The notes under the pieces: model-generated
Seen by the model: only the letters and a program-made list of their open reading frames with translations
What the model was told of the DNA's origin: nothing
The model's database searches: none
Origin: Adiantum capillus-veneris
Taxonomy: Eukaryota > Streptophyta > Polypodiopsida > Polypodiales > Pteridaceae
NCBI GenBank assembly: GCA_014529385.2
Contig: CM043967.1
Location: 134,487,182 to 134,551,181, forward strand
Length of the DNA: 64,000 bases
Reading direction: 5' to 3'
Part shown: one piece after another, positions 42,854 through 55,877 of the stretch
How positions within the stretch are numbered: the stretch's first letter is position 1
Layout: the number at the start of each line of letters is the position of its first letter
Made by a program: the position numbers and the translations under genes

Positions 42854-43131
42854 GGCTTAGGCATCTCATGCACCCACAAGGCTGCGTGATGCAGTGGTGG
42901 AGCATGAGAGAGAGAGGGCATATTTGGTGGAGCCGCGCAATTGGAGAGAGAGAGAGCTCGTCTTTTGGTGGTAATGGAGGGGTGTGGCCAAACTGGCGGC
43001 GCCCCACTAGTGGTTACCTTAAGGGGGGGTTATTGGTGAATGGTGGAGAGTTTTTTTTTTCTCTTTTGGTAATAAGACTTCTTTTCCTTAGGGGTGGTTC
43101 TCACACTCACGGTTTCAAAAACCGACCATCA
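41270..43131 (-). repeat. T2 3' LTR
   Basis: 1862 bp, TGATGGTCGG...GCTCCCGTCA in element orientation. Low-complexity sequence is heavy: CA runs near 41427-41458, a T/TA stretch near 42415-42449, GT-rich 42290-42400 and a 43-base G homopolymer. The terminal ~600 bp (41270-41860) have no counterpart in the other LTR. Confidence 0.88.
42810..42852 (+). repeat. G homopolymer, 43 bases
   Basis: Uninterrupted G run in the T2 3' LTR. At the matching site the other LTR has a ~120-bp sequence between two copies of GTGTGGAC(A)GAGG and no such run. Homopolymer length is error-prone in assemblies. Confidence 0.9.
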
Positions 43132-43145
43132 TTAGCCCTCCCATC
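43132..43145 (-). promoter_or_regulatory. T2 polypurine tract
   Basis: On the minus strand AGATGGGAGGGCTA directly precedes the LTR start TGATGG. It matches the T1 tract in sequence and position. Confidence 0.8.
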
Positions 43146-43175
43146 TGGCTAGAGGCATTCATGCTAGCCCTTCCT

Positions 43176-44413
43176 CTACATATTTAGTTGTGGAGTTAGA
43201 GGGTTCTCCTCTTCTAGAATGTCTAGCATGAACTCTGGATCAAACCTAAGAAAATACCTTTTTAGCCTCCATCCATTGACTCTAGTCTTGTGAATTCTCC
43301 CATCTGCTTCCATCAGCTTATAGCTGTCGTTGTCATAGCGCCTTTTGACAATGAATGGTCCTTCCCATCTGGGTTGAAATTTCTTGTCCTTCTTGGTGTC
43401 AAATCTGTTGTCGTATCTTAGCACTAACATACCCTTTTCCAGGCCCTTTTCTTTAAGCCCTTGATTGAAGGTGAGCCGGCGTTGTTCTGCCTGTGCTGCA
43501 AAGTGACTGATTGCTTCTTCCCTATCTAGATGGAGCCTCTCCAAATCTAGGATGTGGTTTTGGAGATTTACAATTGGGCACTGTATCTGGCTAGCCAAGA
43601 CTTGTAAGTTGGCTATCTGTACCTTAATGGGTAGAATTTCCTCTTTTCCATAAAGAAGATGGAAAGGGGTGAAGCCTAATGATGTTCGGAATGTGGTTCT
43701 GTAGGCCAAAAGAGCTGCCATGAGATGTTTATCCCAGTCTCCTGTGTGATTGTTCACCTGCTTTGTGATGATTTTGCAAATCATTCTGTTTACCTTCTCT
43801 ACTAGACCATTGCACTGTGGATAGTATGGTGTGGAATGTCAGCGTGTGATGCCTAACTTTTTCATCAGTTCTCCCACCGGATCGCCTTTGAAACCTAGTC
43901 CTCTATCTGATATTATCTCTAGAGAAGTGCCAAAACGGCAACAGGTGTTCTCAAAAATGAACTTTGCTACCTCTTGGGTTGTAATGCGGGTGGTGGTTGT
44001 TGCTTCTGCCCATCGAGTCATGTGTCTACACCTAGTATAATTTACAGTTTACCTGATTGGGCCCTTGGTAAAAAACCAATTGCATCTATTCCCCATTTCT
44101 CAAATGGACCATATGAGATGATAGGAGTTTGTGGATCATAGGTTAATGTGCGATCATTGGCCACTTGACAAGCCTTGCATGTTTTACACCAATGGTGTAC
44201 ATCCCTATTCAAGCTAGGCCAAGAGTATCTTGCTTGTAGAATCTTCCTATTGGTGATATCTAGAGAAAAATGACCGCTGCAGACGCCATCGTGGCAACTT
44301 GAAATTACCTCTGTGATTTCACTAGAGGTTGGCACTCTCTTGAGAATATGATCCTTACCCTTACAATAAAAATGGTTGTTTAAAAGGCGGTATCTAGTAG
44401 CCTTCCTTACTGG
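43176..44413 (-). pseudogene. T2 integrase
   Basis: Zinc-binding domain with HDGVCSGHFS and WCKTCKACQ. The core has WGIDAIGFLP, ISDRGLGF and NGLVEKVN, so all three catalytic residues are kept. The C-terminal domain (FQPRWEGPFIVKRRYDNDSY, NGWRLKRYFLRF) ends at 43176. It is broken by stops near 44041 and 43836 and by a frameshift between GKL and MTRWAEA near 44020-44040. No chromodomain is present, as expected for Tat. Confidence 0.85.
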
Positions 44414-44416
44414 CCA

Positions 44417-45118
44417 CTATTTCTGGACTTTGGTGTACCCTTCTAGACATTCTCGTGTATCTAGAAAGTTAATGACACAAGGCATAGCATCACTACCTTG
44501 GAGGGGTAGCTTCAGTTTGATTGCTCCTATGAGAACTTCCTGTATTCTTTCTTTGGCTAGAGCATCTGCCTCCTGATTTTTTTCTCTGGGGACATGAAAT
44601 AGTTTCAATGCTTCAAACTTCCTTAGAAGATTCTTAACTTGGCATAGTTGACCAAGTAAAACCTGATTTTTACAAACCCAAGTGCCGTTTATTTGCCTTA
44701 TCAAAAGCAAAGCATTGCCAAACACATTTAGGCGTTGAATTCCTTGTGAAATACATTGTTCCAACCCAAGAATTAGAGCTGCATACTCTGCTTCATTGTT
44801 GGAGTTGGAGTGTAATAACTGCCTGATGGAGAATACTCTTTCTTGTTTCTCATTGAAAATGACTATGCCAGCTGCAGACTGGTCCACTATTTTTTTGTAT
44901 GCTCCGTCAAAGAATAGAGAGTGAGCTCTTTCTAGCCTAGGAGTTTCTACCATTGGTGTTTCTTCTTTTGCTTCCGTGTTGACCTTCAGCTTCTTCTCAT
45001 AATGGCGATGAGTGAGTATTCCCGCTAAACTAGCCCTGGTGGAGTTTTCTACTTGCATGGTGTAGTAAAACTCTTGTAATCTCACTAGCCATTTAGAGAT
45101 CCTAGATGATACATCCAT
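44417..45118 (-). pseudogene. T2 second (cellular-type) RNase H
   Basis: A second RNase H lies between the RT-linked RNase H and integrase, the hallmark of plant Tat elements. Motifs: SLFFDGAYKKIVDQSAAGIV (first catalytic Asp), NNEAEYAALILGL (Glu), VFGNALLLIRQI (the usual Asp of GDS is Asn) and QEADALAKE (last Asp). The loss of one catalytic Asp predicts an inactive enzyme. It is in frame with the upstream RNase H behind one TGA (45119-45121). Confidence 0.88.
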
Positions 45119-46294
45119 GTGTCACATTACATATGGGAAAACCTCCTCCATTGTCAAGATTACATACGGTCTAGGCAAAAGATAGGAGCGGAACTTTGTG
45201 GTAGCAAACATTAGTGCAAGAACCATGTGTTCTACTTCCGTAAATCCCTTTTTTGACGGGGTCATGACACGACTAGAGAAGTAAATAGGACGCATGAAAG
45301 AAGTTTGGGGGTCCTTTTGCCTTAGCACGGCTCCGAGTGTATCACTTCCTACACTGGGGTTCACATAAAATGGCTCGTCCCACTTAGGGGGTGAAATGGT
45401 GGGAAGCTTATCTAGGATTTGCTTCACCTCGGTAAATTGCTGCTCATTTTCTTCACTCCATGAGAAGACATCCCTCTGGGTGATTTGTTGTAGAGGGAGG
45501 ACAACTTGAGATAGCAAGTGAATGAACCTGCTTAAGTATCTTACCTTCTGAAGGAAAGAAACCAACTGCTTAGCGGTGGTGGGTGATGACAAGGACACCA
45601 GAGCTTGAATCTTGCTACGGTCAGCCTCAATCCCTTTTGCTGAAGTTACATGGCCAAGGAGAGTGACTTTGCTCTCACCAATGTGACACTTATCCACGTT
45701 GAGCTAGCCACCCAACGTTTGCAGTCTGGTTAAGCCATCATAGACTTTGCTTAAATGGAGGGCCTGTGAACTATAGATGCAAAAATCATCTAGGAAAACC
45801 CGTATTGACGTTCCAAAGTAGGGTTGGAAAACAAAGGTCACATAGCGCTGAAATGTGGTTGGAGCGTTAGTGAGGCCAAAAGGCATCACTTTGTAAGCAA
45901 AACATCCCCAAGGTATGATGAAGGTTGTCTTCTTCTGATCTTCTTCCGCAATGCTAATCTGGAAGTATCCTGAGAAGCCATCGCACATTGTGTATCGTTA
46001 GTTACCCGCCACTTCATTGAGAATTTCATCCTGGAATGGGAGGGGAAAGTGATCCCTCTTCGTGGATGCATTGAGAGGTTTATAGTCCACACAGACTCTC
46101 CACTTGCCATTCTTCTTTGGTGTGACTACTACTGAGGAGACCCATTCTGAGTCTTCGACAGGGTAGATGAAACCTGCCTGTAGCAAACTTCTCACTTCTT
46201 TAAGTAGTGCCTCTTGTTGGATTACTCCAAGTCTTCTGAGCCTTTGCACCACGGGTTTACTACCTTCCTTGAGTTTTATGTGGTGTTGTACCAC
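45119..46294 (-). pseudogene. T2 reverse transcriptase and first RNase H
   Basis: RT motifs: FIYPVEDSEWVSSVVVTPKK, RVCVDYKPLNAS, CDGFSGYFQISI, VMPFGLTNAPTTFQRYV and the intact catalytic box FLDDFCIYS, then IGESKVTLLGHVTS. RNase H follows (FYVNPSVGSDTLGAVLRQKD, KKGFTEVEHMVLALMFA). TAA (about 45995-45997), TAG (about 45701-45703) and TGA (45119-45121) interrupt an otherwise continuous frame. Confidence 0.85.
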
Positions 46295-47144
46295 TGTGAT
46301 TCTGTGATCTTGTCATAGCCATCAATGAATAGTGTAGTGAAATTACCTGGCATGGAAACATATCCTTCCTTTCTTCATCGGTTAACTCATTTGAGAGAAT
46401 CCTTTGTAATTTATCTGCATCCTCTAAGGATTGCATACCTGGTGGCTCCTCTTGGTTTGTCAGGGGTGTTTCAGATTGTGTCAATCTGCTTGGGTCTTTA
46501 AGAATGACCCCCATCACTTCAATGCTACTGTCGCTCCCGTCAGTAATGGTTGTCTCTTCTTCTGAGGTGGAAAAATAATCGCTGGTGGAATCTTCTTTTG
46601 AAGCCTCCAAGATCATGTTGCGTTGCTTCTCAGTCCTCATATCGTAGAATATGGACTTCACTTTAGCGTCCTTCATTTGAATCATTCCGGTGCTCCAATC
46701 TTGCTTAGCTTCCATAGCCATGAGCGAGGGTCTCCCAAGAATGATAGGGTAGCCCTCCCCTTTGTGTGGCATGACAAAGATGTCTGTATTGAATGATTTT
46801 ACTTTGACCGCATTCACAATGCCTACGCATTTCACTCTTACATTGTTTGCCATTTTGGCTCAGCAGGGTGCCGGCCTACTCACCTCTAGTCCTAGATGGT
46901 GCATCATTTTTTCACTCATGACGCATATTTGCACGCCACCATCTATGTAGACGTTTGAGATTTGTTTCCCCTTGATGTGGGCATCCATAGTTGGTAGGAT
47001 GTTGTCGAGATCCCTTCCAAAGATATCCCCAGCTATCCTGGGTCTTGATTTCCTAGTACTCACCATTTTTGTCCATTGCCTCCTCATTCTTGGTGCAAGG
47101 TGAAGTAATTGGGGCCAAGTTATCTTTGGGCCCTGCATCAACAC
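46260..47144 (-). pseudogene. T2 protease region
   Basis: Protease with NVYIDGGVQICVMSEKMMHH (DGG active site) and GYPIILGRPSLMAMEAKQDW, preceded by the gag-protease linker (QGPKITWPQLLHLAPRMRRQ) and followed by an acidic Ser/Glu-rich linker toward RT. A TGA at 46857-46859 and a frameshift near 46290 interrupt it. Confidence 0.8.
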
Positions 47145-47505
47145 ATCCTAAACTAAGTCATAGGGTTTAGCATACTCACCTAGTGAGAAATCCATGATGT
47201 CTATCTTCCGTCGCGGTTTAGCTGCTTGCTTGCTAGACTCGGCCTTCCATTTCATTTTCTCTTCTCTTTGAGAGGCTTCCTCGTGCCTGGCTCTCTTGGA
47301 TTAGGTATGCTAACTTCCAAAAAAGTGAGAGCAGTAGCCGAATCACTCTTACTTAGGACATGGGAATCTTCTTACCACTTCTTCTTCAGGATTGTCAAAG
47401 TGGACTGGTAGTACTCGCATGCGTTGTGCGAATCGGTAGGCGAGCTTCCGCCGCTTAGCTTCGGATAACTTCCTCTTTGGAAAGCTGGGTACGTGCCCGG
47501 CTCTC
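47145..47505 (-). pseudogene. T2 gag C-terminal remnant
   Basis: Reads KPRRKIDIMDFSLGEYAKPY before the protease region and CEYYQSTLTILKKK further upstream. NPREPGT occurs twice, encoded by two copies of CTCTTGGATTAGG (plus strand near 47300 and 47500). All gag N-terminal sequence is missing. At about 47505 it fuses directly to LTR sequence. Confidence 0.65.
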
Positions 47506-49254
<1,749 letters not shown>

Positions 49255-49905
49255 GCAGTTAAGAGAGGAATTCTCTTGGGACATGTAATTTTTGAAGAAG
49301 GAGTATCTATAGATCCAAGTAAGGTGGAAGCAATGAGTAAAGCACAAGACAATTAAGAAACTGGATAGATTTTTTGGTCAAGTGAAGTGGCATAATCGAT
49401 TTTTGATATATTTAGCACATGTTTGTACACCACTAACAAAACTTACAAAGAAAGATGCAGTATTTGTATGGGGAGAAGAGCAGGGTAGAGCATTCAGGAT
49501 TTTGAAGAAGATGTTGATTGTAGCACCAATTTTCATTGTTCCTGATTGGAAATTACCATCCCATATTTTTGTGGATGCATCTAGTGGGTGCAACATTAAT
49601 GCAAGAAACGAGAAGAGGTTGGTTTAGACCAATTTACTATGCAAGCAGAGTACTAATACCTGTAGAGAAGAATTACACTATGACTGAGAGATGATGCTTG
49701 GGAATGATCTATGCATTGCAAAAATTTAGACATTATCTTTTAGCCAATAGGACAATGAATTTGAATATGTGGTAATACATACTCTTGGTAGACTTCATGT
49801 TTTGGTTGACTATCTCAATAGATTGGAAACAGATCCTTCAGGAGTACTTGATCAATTACCGGATGCAGAATTGTTTTTAGTTCAGGTGTCTGACTAATCA
49901 GGGGA
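49255..49905 (+). pseudogene. O reverse transcriptase end and RNase H
   Basis: Resumes the O RT at KRGILLGHVIFEEGVSIDP, then the connection (HVCTPLTKLTKKDAVFVWGE), RNase H (SHIFVDASSG, PIYYASRVLIPVEKNYTM, IYALQKFRHYLLANR) and the tail toward integrase. It is broken by frameshifts near 49350-49385 and 49600-49625 and by several stops. Confidence 0.75.
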
Positions 49906-51206
49906 TTGGTATGATGCCATGTTTTAGTTTTTGACTGAAGGGGTGTTACCTGATACAATGACCAAAGATCACAGGAAGAGAATGGAATTGAGGAGTAAAC
50001 CATTTACAGTTATTGTAGGGTTCTTGTATAAGAGAGGAATTGATCAAGTGATAAGGAGATGTGTTCCTCAGTTTGAACAGAAAGAAGTACTGGCAAAGGC
50101 TCATGTAGGTAATGCAGGAGGACATTTTTCAGGAGAGGTAACTGCAAGAAAAATATTCCAAGAAGGACTTTGGTGGCCAACATTAATTAAAGATTCTCAA
50201 GAGTTCAATAAGAACTATTTGTTGTGTCAAAGAGAGGGAAGGCCACTATATGTGGATAGAATGCCATTGCAACCTATTTTGCCTTTGGAACCATTCCAGA
50301 AGCGGGGATTGGCTTTTGTTGGTCCAATCAAACCACCTGCAAGATCTACACAGAATATATATATATATTGGTTGCAACTGACTATTGTACAAAGTGGGCA
50401 GAAGTAGTGGCTTTAAGAGATAATAAAGAAAAAAGTGTAGCCAATTTTTGTACAAGAACATCATGACCAGGTTTGGTTGTCGCATTGAGCTAATTTTTTA
50501 TCAGGGAGGAAATTTTATCAACAAGGTGATCAATAAATTGACTGAACTGCATATGATATTACATAAGAAGTCAACAATGTACTATCCCCAGGACAATGGA
50601 CAAGCAGAAAGTAGAAATAAGATTTTGGTCAGGATTATCAGAAAGCTGGTTAATCAAAACAGGACAGACTTGGATGAAAAATTGGACTCAACACTATGGG
50701 CTTTCAAAACAGCATATAAAGTGACGATTGGCATGACACCATTTAAGCTGGTGTATGGGTTAGAAGCAATGGTGCCCATGGAATTTATAGTGCCAAGCCT
50801 CAGTGTTGCAGTTCAAGGAAAATTATCCCCTGAAGAGTCAGTGAGTTACAAGAAGGAGGCTTTATTGGAGGTTGGAAGAGGAAAAACTTCATAGCTAGTA
50901 TGTTGCAGATATTATTCAACAAAGAAGACAAGCTTGGATTAGTAGAAATATCAAGTTTAATTTTTTTTTCTTCAGGTGATTGGGTGTTGGTCTATAATAG
51001 CAAATTGGGATTGAGGCCCATCAAACTCAAACTAAGGTATTGGGCCATTTCAAATTGTCAGGCCAGTGGGACCAAATACTTTCATACTGTCTGATTAGGA
51101 AGGTAAAATAATTGAGAAGCTAATTAATGGATTTTGACTAAAACAATTTTTTGGACAAATAGTCGGGAACCAAGAGGACATCCTATTTATGATGAATTTG
51201 GGATAG
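49906..51206 (+). pseudogene. O integrase
   Basis: Zinc-binding domain AHVGNAGGHFSGEVTARK with NYLLCQRE, where the first Cys of the CxxC pair is Tyr. In the core the first catalytic Asp is Ala (RGLAFVGPI) and the second is Tyr (ELIFYQGGNF); the Glu is kept (NGQAES). Frameshifts occur near 50370-50445. The C-terminal domain runs to a TAG at 51204-51206. The integrase is plainly dead. Its core is closest to that of M. Confidence 0.78.
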
Positions 51207-51775
51207 TGACCAGTTATGCATGCGAAGGGGTAATGCGTAATCACCACCTTGTGTACAACAATACTTTGCATTTTACAACGAGGGTGAACATGTTGATAGT
51301 CCGTAACTCATTTGCGAGTGCTGGTCTGGATACAAGAGAAGAGGAGAAAGTTACAACTACACTGATGCAATCTACAAGGAAAACTCGCTATCAAGGTCCA
51401 ATGGTGCCAGACCCGAGTTTAGATAATGAGCCTGAAATGGTTACTCCTACCCACATGGTACAGCCTGCAAGGGAGGATATATTTTTAGATTATACTTTTC
51501 TCGACTTCAAGTATGATTTAGAGCACACTGAGGCAAATGATTTATGGCTTAGCAATATTGGTTTGCTTGATTTTTCAAGATTGCCTTGGGCAAGTTGGAG
51601 AAATAACCAGATGGCCTCAATCTACGTGAAGCACCTGCAGATGAATGATGGACATGTTTTCAAACAAGACTATTTGACTGAAGAGTTAGTTGCCAAGGTG
51701 TTTAATCTTTCTACTACAGATGATAATGAAGTTAGTAGGGCAACTAAAAAGGATATGACCAAGGTCTTTGGTTAG
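51134..51775 (+). pseudogene. O extra 3' ORF, N-terminal part
   Basis: Open frame of up to 213 codons that overlaps the integrase end in another frame. The credible start is ATG at about 51233 (MRNHHLVYNNT), because the earlier part is integrase sequence out of frame. It includes DIFLDYTFLDFKYDLEHT and DYLTEELVAKVFNLSTTDD. There is no signal peptide, membrane segment or known enzyme motif. It occupies the position after pol where env-like genes sit in some elements. The family is not recognised. Confidence 0.55.
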
Positions 51776-52235
51776 TCTTAGGGGGGAAGGCATTATTATC
51801 AATTGGCACATATAAAGAATTCAATTTTTGCTGGTAAAATCAGAATACATCAGTAGGGACAACTATGGCATTTTGTTGGTAGCTAAGAGTGGTAGGAAAA
51901 TGGGGTGGGCCAATATCTTATTTGACAGAATAAAGTTTGAGATTTACACAAAGCAAAAAAGGAAGGACATGACTACTAAAGTTGGGCCTTATCTAGCTGC
52001 TATCTTTCAATATGTCAATAACAAAAGTATTCTACAGGGGAGACTGTCTCAAATTCCAGCACATATGACTGAAGATGTAAGATATACAGCAAGAAGGAAG
52101 AAAAGAGAGAAATTGCAATTTTATCATAAGTCTTTGCAAATGACTACAGATGTTCAAGATCTTTTATCTACAAATTATTCACAAAAGGAGTCTTTGGATG
52201 CAATGAAGGATAAAATGGATAAATAGTTTGGAGAC
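51776..52235 (+). pseudogene. O extra 3' ORF, middle part
   Basis: Continues the same product after a stop and frameshift. It holds NYGILLVAKSGRKMGWANIL, KVGPYLAAIFQYVNNKS and a basic stretch (RYTARRKKREKLQF), ending at TAG 52224-52226 after KDKMDK. No known domain is seen. Confidence 0.5.
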
Positions 52236-53354
52236 TTGTTTACTCACACAATAATGAAATTGACTAACAAACCTGTTAAGTCTTCAACTGCTAAAACAGG
52301 TTTTAAGATCAAAAAATTAAAGGACAAATTGGCAAGGGAGGAACCTGTAACAATGTTTGGGGATCCAATTCTGGAGAGGCCTACAATTTCCAAGGCTCAG
52401 TTTTCTACTATGTCATTGGATGAAGTGCAAAATGCATTAAAGTTGCTTAAAGAATATGTTGAACAACAATATTTAGACCTTGCCTTTTTGACCAGAGAGA
52501 ATGATGGTTTGCATACTGAATTGAAACAGATTAAGGAAGGAGCTTTGAAGGATAAAAAGGCACAGATTGAAATAGAACTTTTGAACAAGAAAGTTCAGGA
52601 ATTGATTGAAAGTCAAGAACTCATGCAGCAGGAGTTGAGCTATTATAAACAGGTGGTGTCTGTCAGGGAAAAGACTTAGTCAAAATTTCTCAGTGGAAGG
52701 AGGAGTGGTTTCAGATACTGCAGTCACAGCTAATTGAAATGTCTACTGTCAATGCAACATTGGAAAGTAGCAATAGGGTCTTGTTAAGCAGAGTTGCAGC
52801 TTGCAAGAAAGTTGAAGAAAAGACTAGAGACATGTCTGATGAAGAGCTATATGTAGATGGTTGGTATGTCAGCTCAGGGGATATAGACAAAATGAAAAAT
52901 AAAGTCATGGAATATATGAAAGGGATGTGGAAAAAGATCAAATGTATGATGTTGTGAGTAAACCTTATCAAGATTTTGGAGAGGAGGAAACAAAGGAGGA
53001 AATTTTGATCTTGGAGAGACAATATGCTGAGTTAAAGGAGCAGTATGCACAGTTGCAGCAACATGTACAAATGGATGTGCAAATGGATTGCAATAAGTGA
53101 TGCAGTTCAGACTGCAGTTGAAGTTGAAGTAAATTACAATTCAGGATTAAGTATAGGGTGCAGTTTCAGTTGGAGTTACACACACTGATGACACAGGTGA
53201 TCAAAAGAAATTTGAAGACCCATTGATGAAAATTGTTGAAGTAATGTCACAAGATACAATGATTGAAGTGACATTAGTGGAAGATGGTGTTGATGTGAAT
53301 GCACAGTCAAGAGGAATAGCACAAACTGAACAGAAAGGTGTTCAGGAGCAGTAA
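52236..53354 (+). pseudogene. O extra 3' ORF, coiled-coil part
   Basis: An open frame at 52236-52679 holds heptad-patterned sequence (LDEVQNALKLLKEYVEQQYL, IELLNKKVQELIESQELMQQ) typical of a long coiled coil. Fragments of the same product continue in shifted frames (52739-52957 and 53180-53354) with Glu/Lys/Gln-rich helices. A self-associating structural protein is possible. No transmembrane segment is seen, which argues against an envelope protein. Confidence 0.55.
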
Positions 53355-53570
53355 CGTCAAACAAGACTTTGTTTTGGTTGTTATGTATTTAGGTCAAGGG
53401 TTTTGTGGGTTCTCACAATGTTTTGCAAACATTGCCCATTGGATGTGCCAAGTGTTACTGCCCTGATACATCAGTGTTAGTCTATTTTACTTTTGTTTGT
53501 AACTAGGGTTGGAACCTTTGAACCTTAAGGGTGTTTTCACACCAATGGTTGATGGTTGAAGGGGATTAGT

Positions 53571-53816
53571 TGTAGTCGAGCAGTTAAGTTCTTGGGACTA
53601 TCTTGCAGTTCAGCAATTAGTCTTTTTCTTATGCAGCCGTACTGTTCTTGGTACTATTTGTAAGCGTCTGTGTGTTGATGAACATTGAGTAATGTAGTGC
53701 CTTCTCTTCTCTAGTCATTGTGTTCTGCAGTATTTCCTTATGCAGTAGGGTAGTGTAAGATGTAATTTTACTGTGTACCTGTACTGAAATACTGTTAGGG
53801 TGGTTAGCCCCTAACA
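53571..53816 (+). repeat. Probable O 3' LTR (about 246 bp)
   Basis: A purine-rich tract TTGAAGGGGATTAG (about 53557-53570) precedes TGTAGTCGAGC. The right edge at 53816 (CCCCTAACA) is firm because sequence homologous to M starts at the next bases. The 5' LTR of O is lost, so the left edge rests on the polypurine-like tract alone. An inverted repeat TGTTAGGG/CCCCTAACA occupies 53793-53816. Confidence 0.4.
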
Positions 53817-54079
53817 CTCCCAATCTTAGGGAATGTATATATATATAGCCCTATACTCAAGAAAACAAAAATAAAAAAGTAAAAGAGAAAGAGCCACCAA
53901 ACAAAAATATGGAAACGTACAAATTCATAATAACACATTATGCACAAGGATACGACCTTTTTACATGACCCTTATAATATTTTCACACTAACCAAACTCT
54001 ATCTATGTGTATAGATGTGGCTAGTACGCTAGAGCCATCCACCTCTACCTTGGGTAAGAGGTACCCTCTTTACTTTTCA

Positions 54080-54440
54080 CAAGTGTTTCACGTAGTCTAC
54101 CCGATGCTTGCCTGTGAATGAGATTTGGTAATATACTAGAGTGTGAGAATAATTTTGAGAATTAGAGTGGCTGATACGTCTCTTGACCATGATTAATCCC
54201 TACTTAGTAGAGAACGTCTCTTTGATTGTACAAGCTTACCCTTTTGACCAAGCTGACTACAGACGCCTAGTGACATTCTTAGTGAACATATGTGCATCTA
54301 ATGATGAAAAAGACTTACATGACTATACGGATGGCACGTATGGTCCCACGGATGATGACTTTGGTTTTCTCAACGATGACAAGGATAGGGGTTTAGAATT
54401 AGGGCTACCCAAAAATCTATTCAATATCCTATTCCGTTGA
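54080..54440 (+). pseudogene. M2 copy of the small acidic ORF
   Basis: Open from 54183 to 54440. Homology to the M ORF at 14472-14828 reaches back to about 54080 through a TGA where M has Trp and a small frameshift. Shared landmarks are ELEWLIRL, NVSL, AY, an Asp-rich stretch, DKDRGLELGLP and the ending NILFR. About half the residues agree with M, while the neighbouring untranslated DNA is more scrambled. Confidence 0.65.
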
Positions 54441-55788
54441 CCCTCTAGGGGGGTGCAAATAATTAGGTTAGGATTCTTTATGTTGTTTGATTGTGTTCAA
54501 TAAAGGTTGATGCCTTTTCCCACTGATGTGCCTCCTAGAGGTATTCCTTGTGTTTTCTAGTGTGTACAAGAATGCATTGCAATTATTGTGATTTTGAACC
54601 TAATGAATTCTTTGTCTTGTTCAATCCTTCAACAAACATGCGTTTCTTTTGTCCATTAGCATTTTCTCTTGTCTTTTTTAACATCCATGTTTGTATGGTT
54701 TAACTGTGATTGGTAGCACAATATTTAGCATATTTTCTTAGTATTAAACATTAGATTGAGTATAATTTTATATCATAGTCCCTTGTCTAGGTTTATGAAT
54801 CAAGCAGTCTGACTAAGCTAGTTTGACCAAGTTAGGCGTTAGAGATTCTCTTAATACCATGGGAAATGCCTTTCTAATTGTCAATGGTTACTTAAGGTTC
54901 TTAATCCAATGTAGGAAGCATTGTGTGCAATGTACTAGGGATTTCTAGTGGACTTAATCCCTCTTGACCTTTAGCTTAAGTATTATAAAGGAAGTTTACT
55001 ATTGTGATGAGATTGGGGAGCGTAACAATGTCCCCAAAGTTACAAAATTGAAATGATGAGAAAAAAATAAAATAAAAATCAAAAGTGTCACAAATTTAAA
55101 ATCTTAAGTTGGAAGAGAAGTCCCATCTTGATTTGGTACTCAATCACATGTATTGTCTATGGTACTAGAGCCCTAGAGGTTCCCAGTGTGGATGCTTTTC
55201 CTTGGAAAGCAAAAAGCCCAAGACATACAAAACAAGCACACAGGTAAAAACTTGAATCAATGAGAAAACACTTTGGGGGTCAAACAAAGGGAATAATTTA
55301 GGCGATGATTTCATAAGTAATTTTTTTAATCGTAGCTTAACTAGACGGTCTTCTAGGTATAGCCTCTAGTCAGCCCTCAAACATGAAATACTTTGCTCTC
55401 GCATTAAACAACTTAATTGACTAGAGAGAATTGAGAAGCTTGCCCATGGTATTAATGCTTGATCTCTAGTGCCTCTTGATTGTTAAATTAGCGACCCCAG
55501 ACTTGTTTATTTTTTACCTTTACAATTGCTTATACATTTGATTATATCACAATCTAATGTTATTGCTGAAAAATTGTGTAATATTATTTTACCAATCAAT
55601 CTGTGTGCCTATTCACTGCATATCGTTTTTAATTGTATATGAGAATGAAATTACTGTGCATATTTTGGTTGATTTTGCAGTGTTTGAAGAAGGCTAAGGA
55701 CATGCAATCTCAGATGCTCTTCCACCTTGACAAACGGGCTTCATCTTAATAGCTTTCGAGGACAGAATCTACATCAGGAAGGGGGCCA
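54441..55788 (+). other. M2 3' untranslated region and polypurine tract
   Basis: Corresponds to 13257-14471 of M, for example CCTAGAGGTTCCCAGTGTGG near 55162. It ends in the polypurine tract CAGGAAGGGGGCCA (55775-55788), identical in position to that of M. No ORF is supported. Confidence 0.7.
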
Positions 55789-55877
55789 GGCTAACCATCA
55801 CAGACACCCTATCACCTTCTCAACAGGCACCTTATAATTTATTTGGTTCATGGACTAGGCTTGTTGGTCCAATAGGT
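55789..55877 (+). repeat. M2 3' LTR, first part
   Basis: The first ~90 bp of the LTR (GGCTAACCATCACAGAC; M has TGTTAACCC) continues to CTTGTTGGTCCAATAGGTG, where K2 is inserted. The second part is at 63433-63912. Confidence 0.8.

Noticed and set aside
42340-43007. Poly-Pro and Gly-rich ORFs around the T2 LTRs (also 47968-48942)
   Set aside because: Translations of G homopolymers and GT/GA repeats inside LTRs.
51134-53354. Envelope gene in O
   Set aside because: No signal peptide, furin-like site or transmembrane segment is visible; the product is soluble-looking with a coiled coil.
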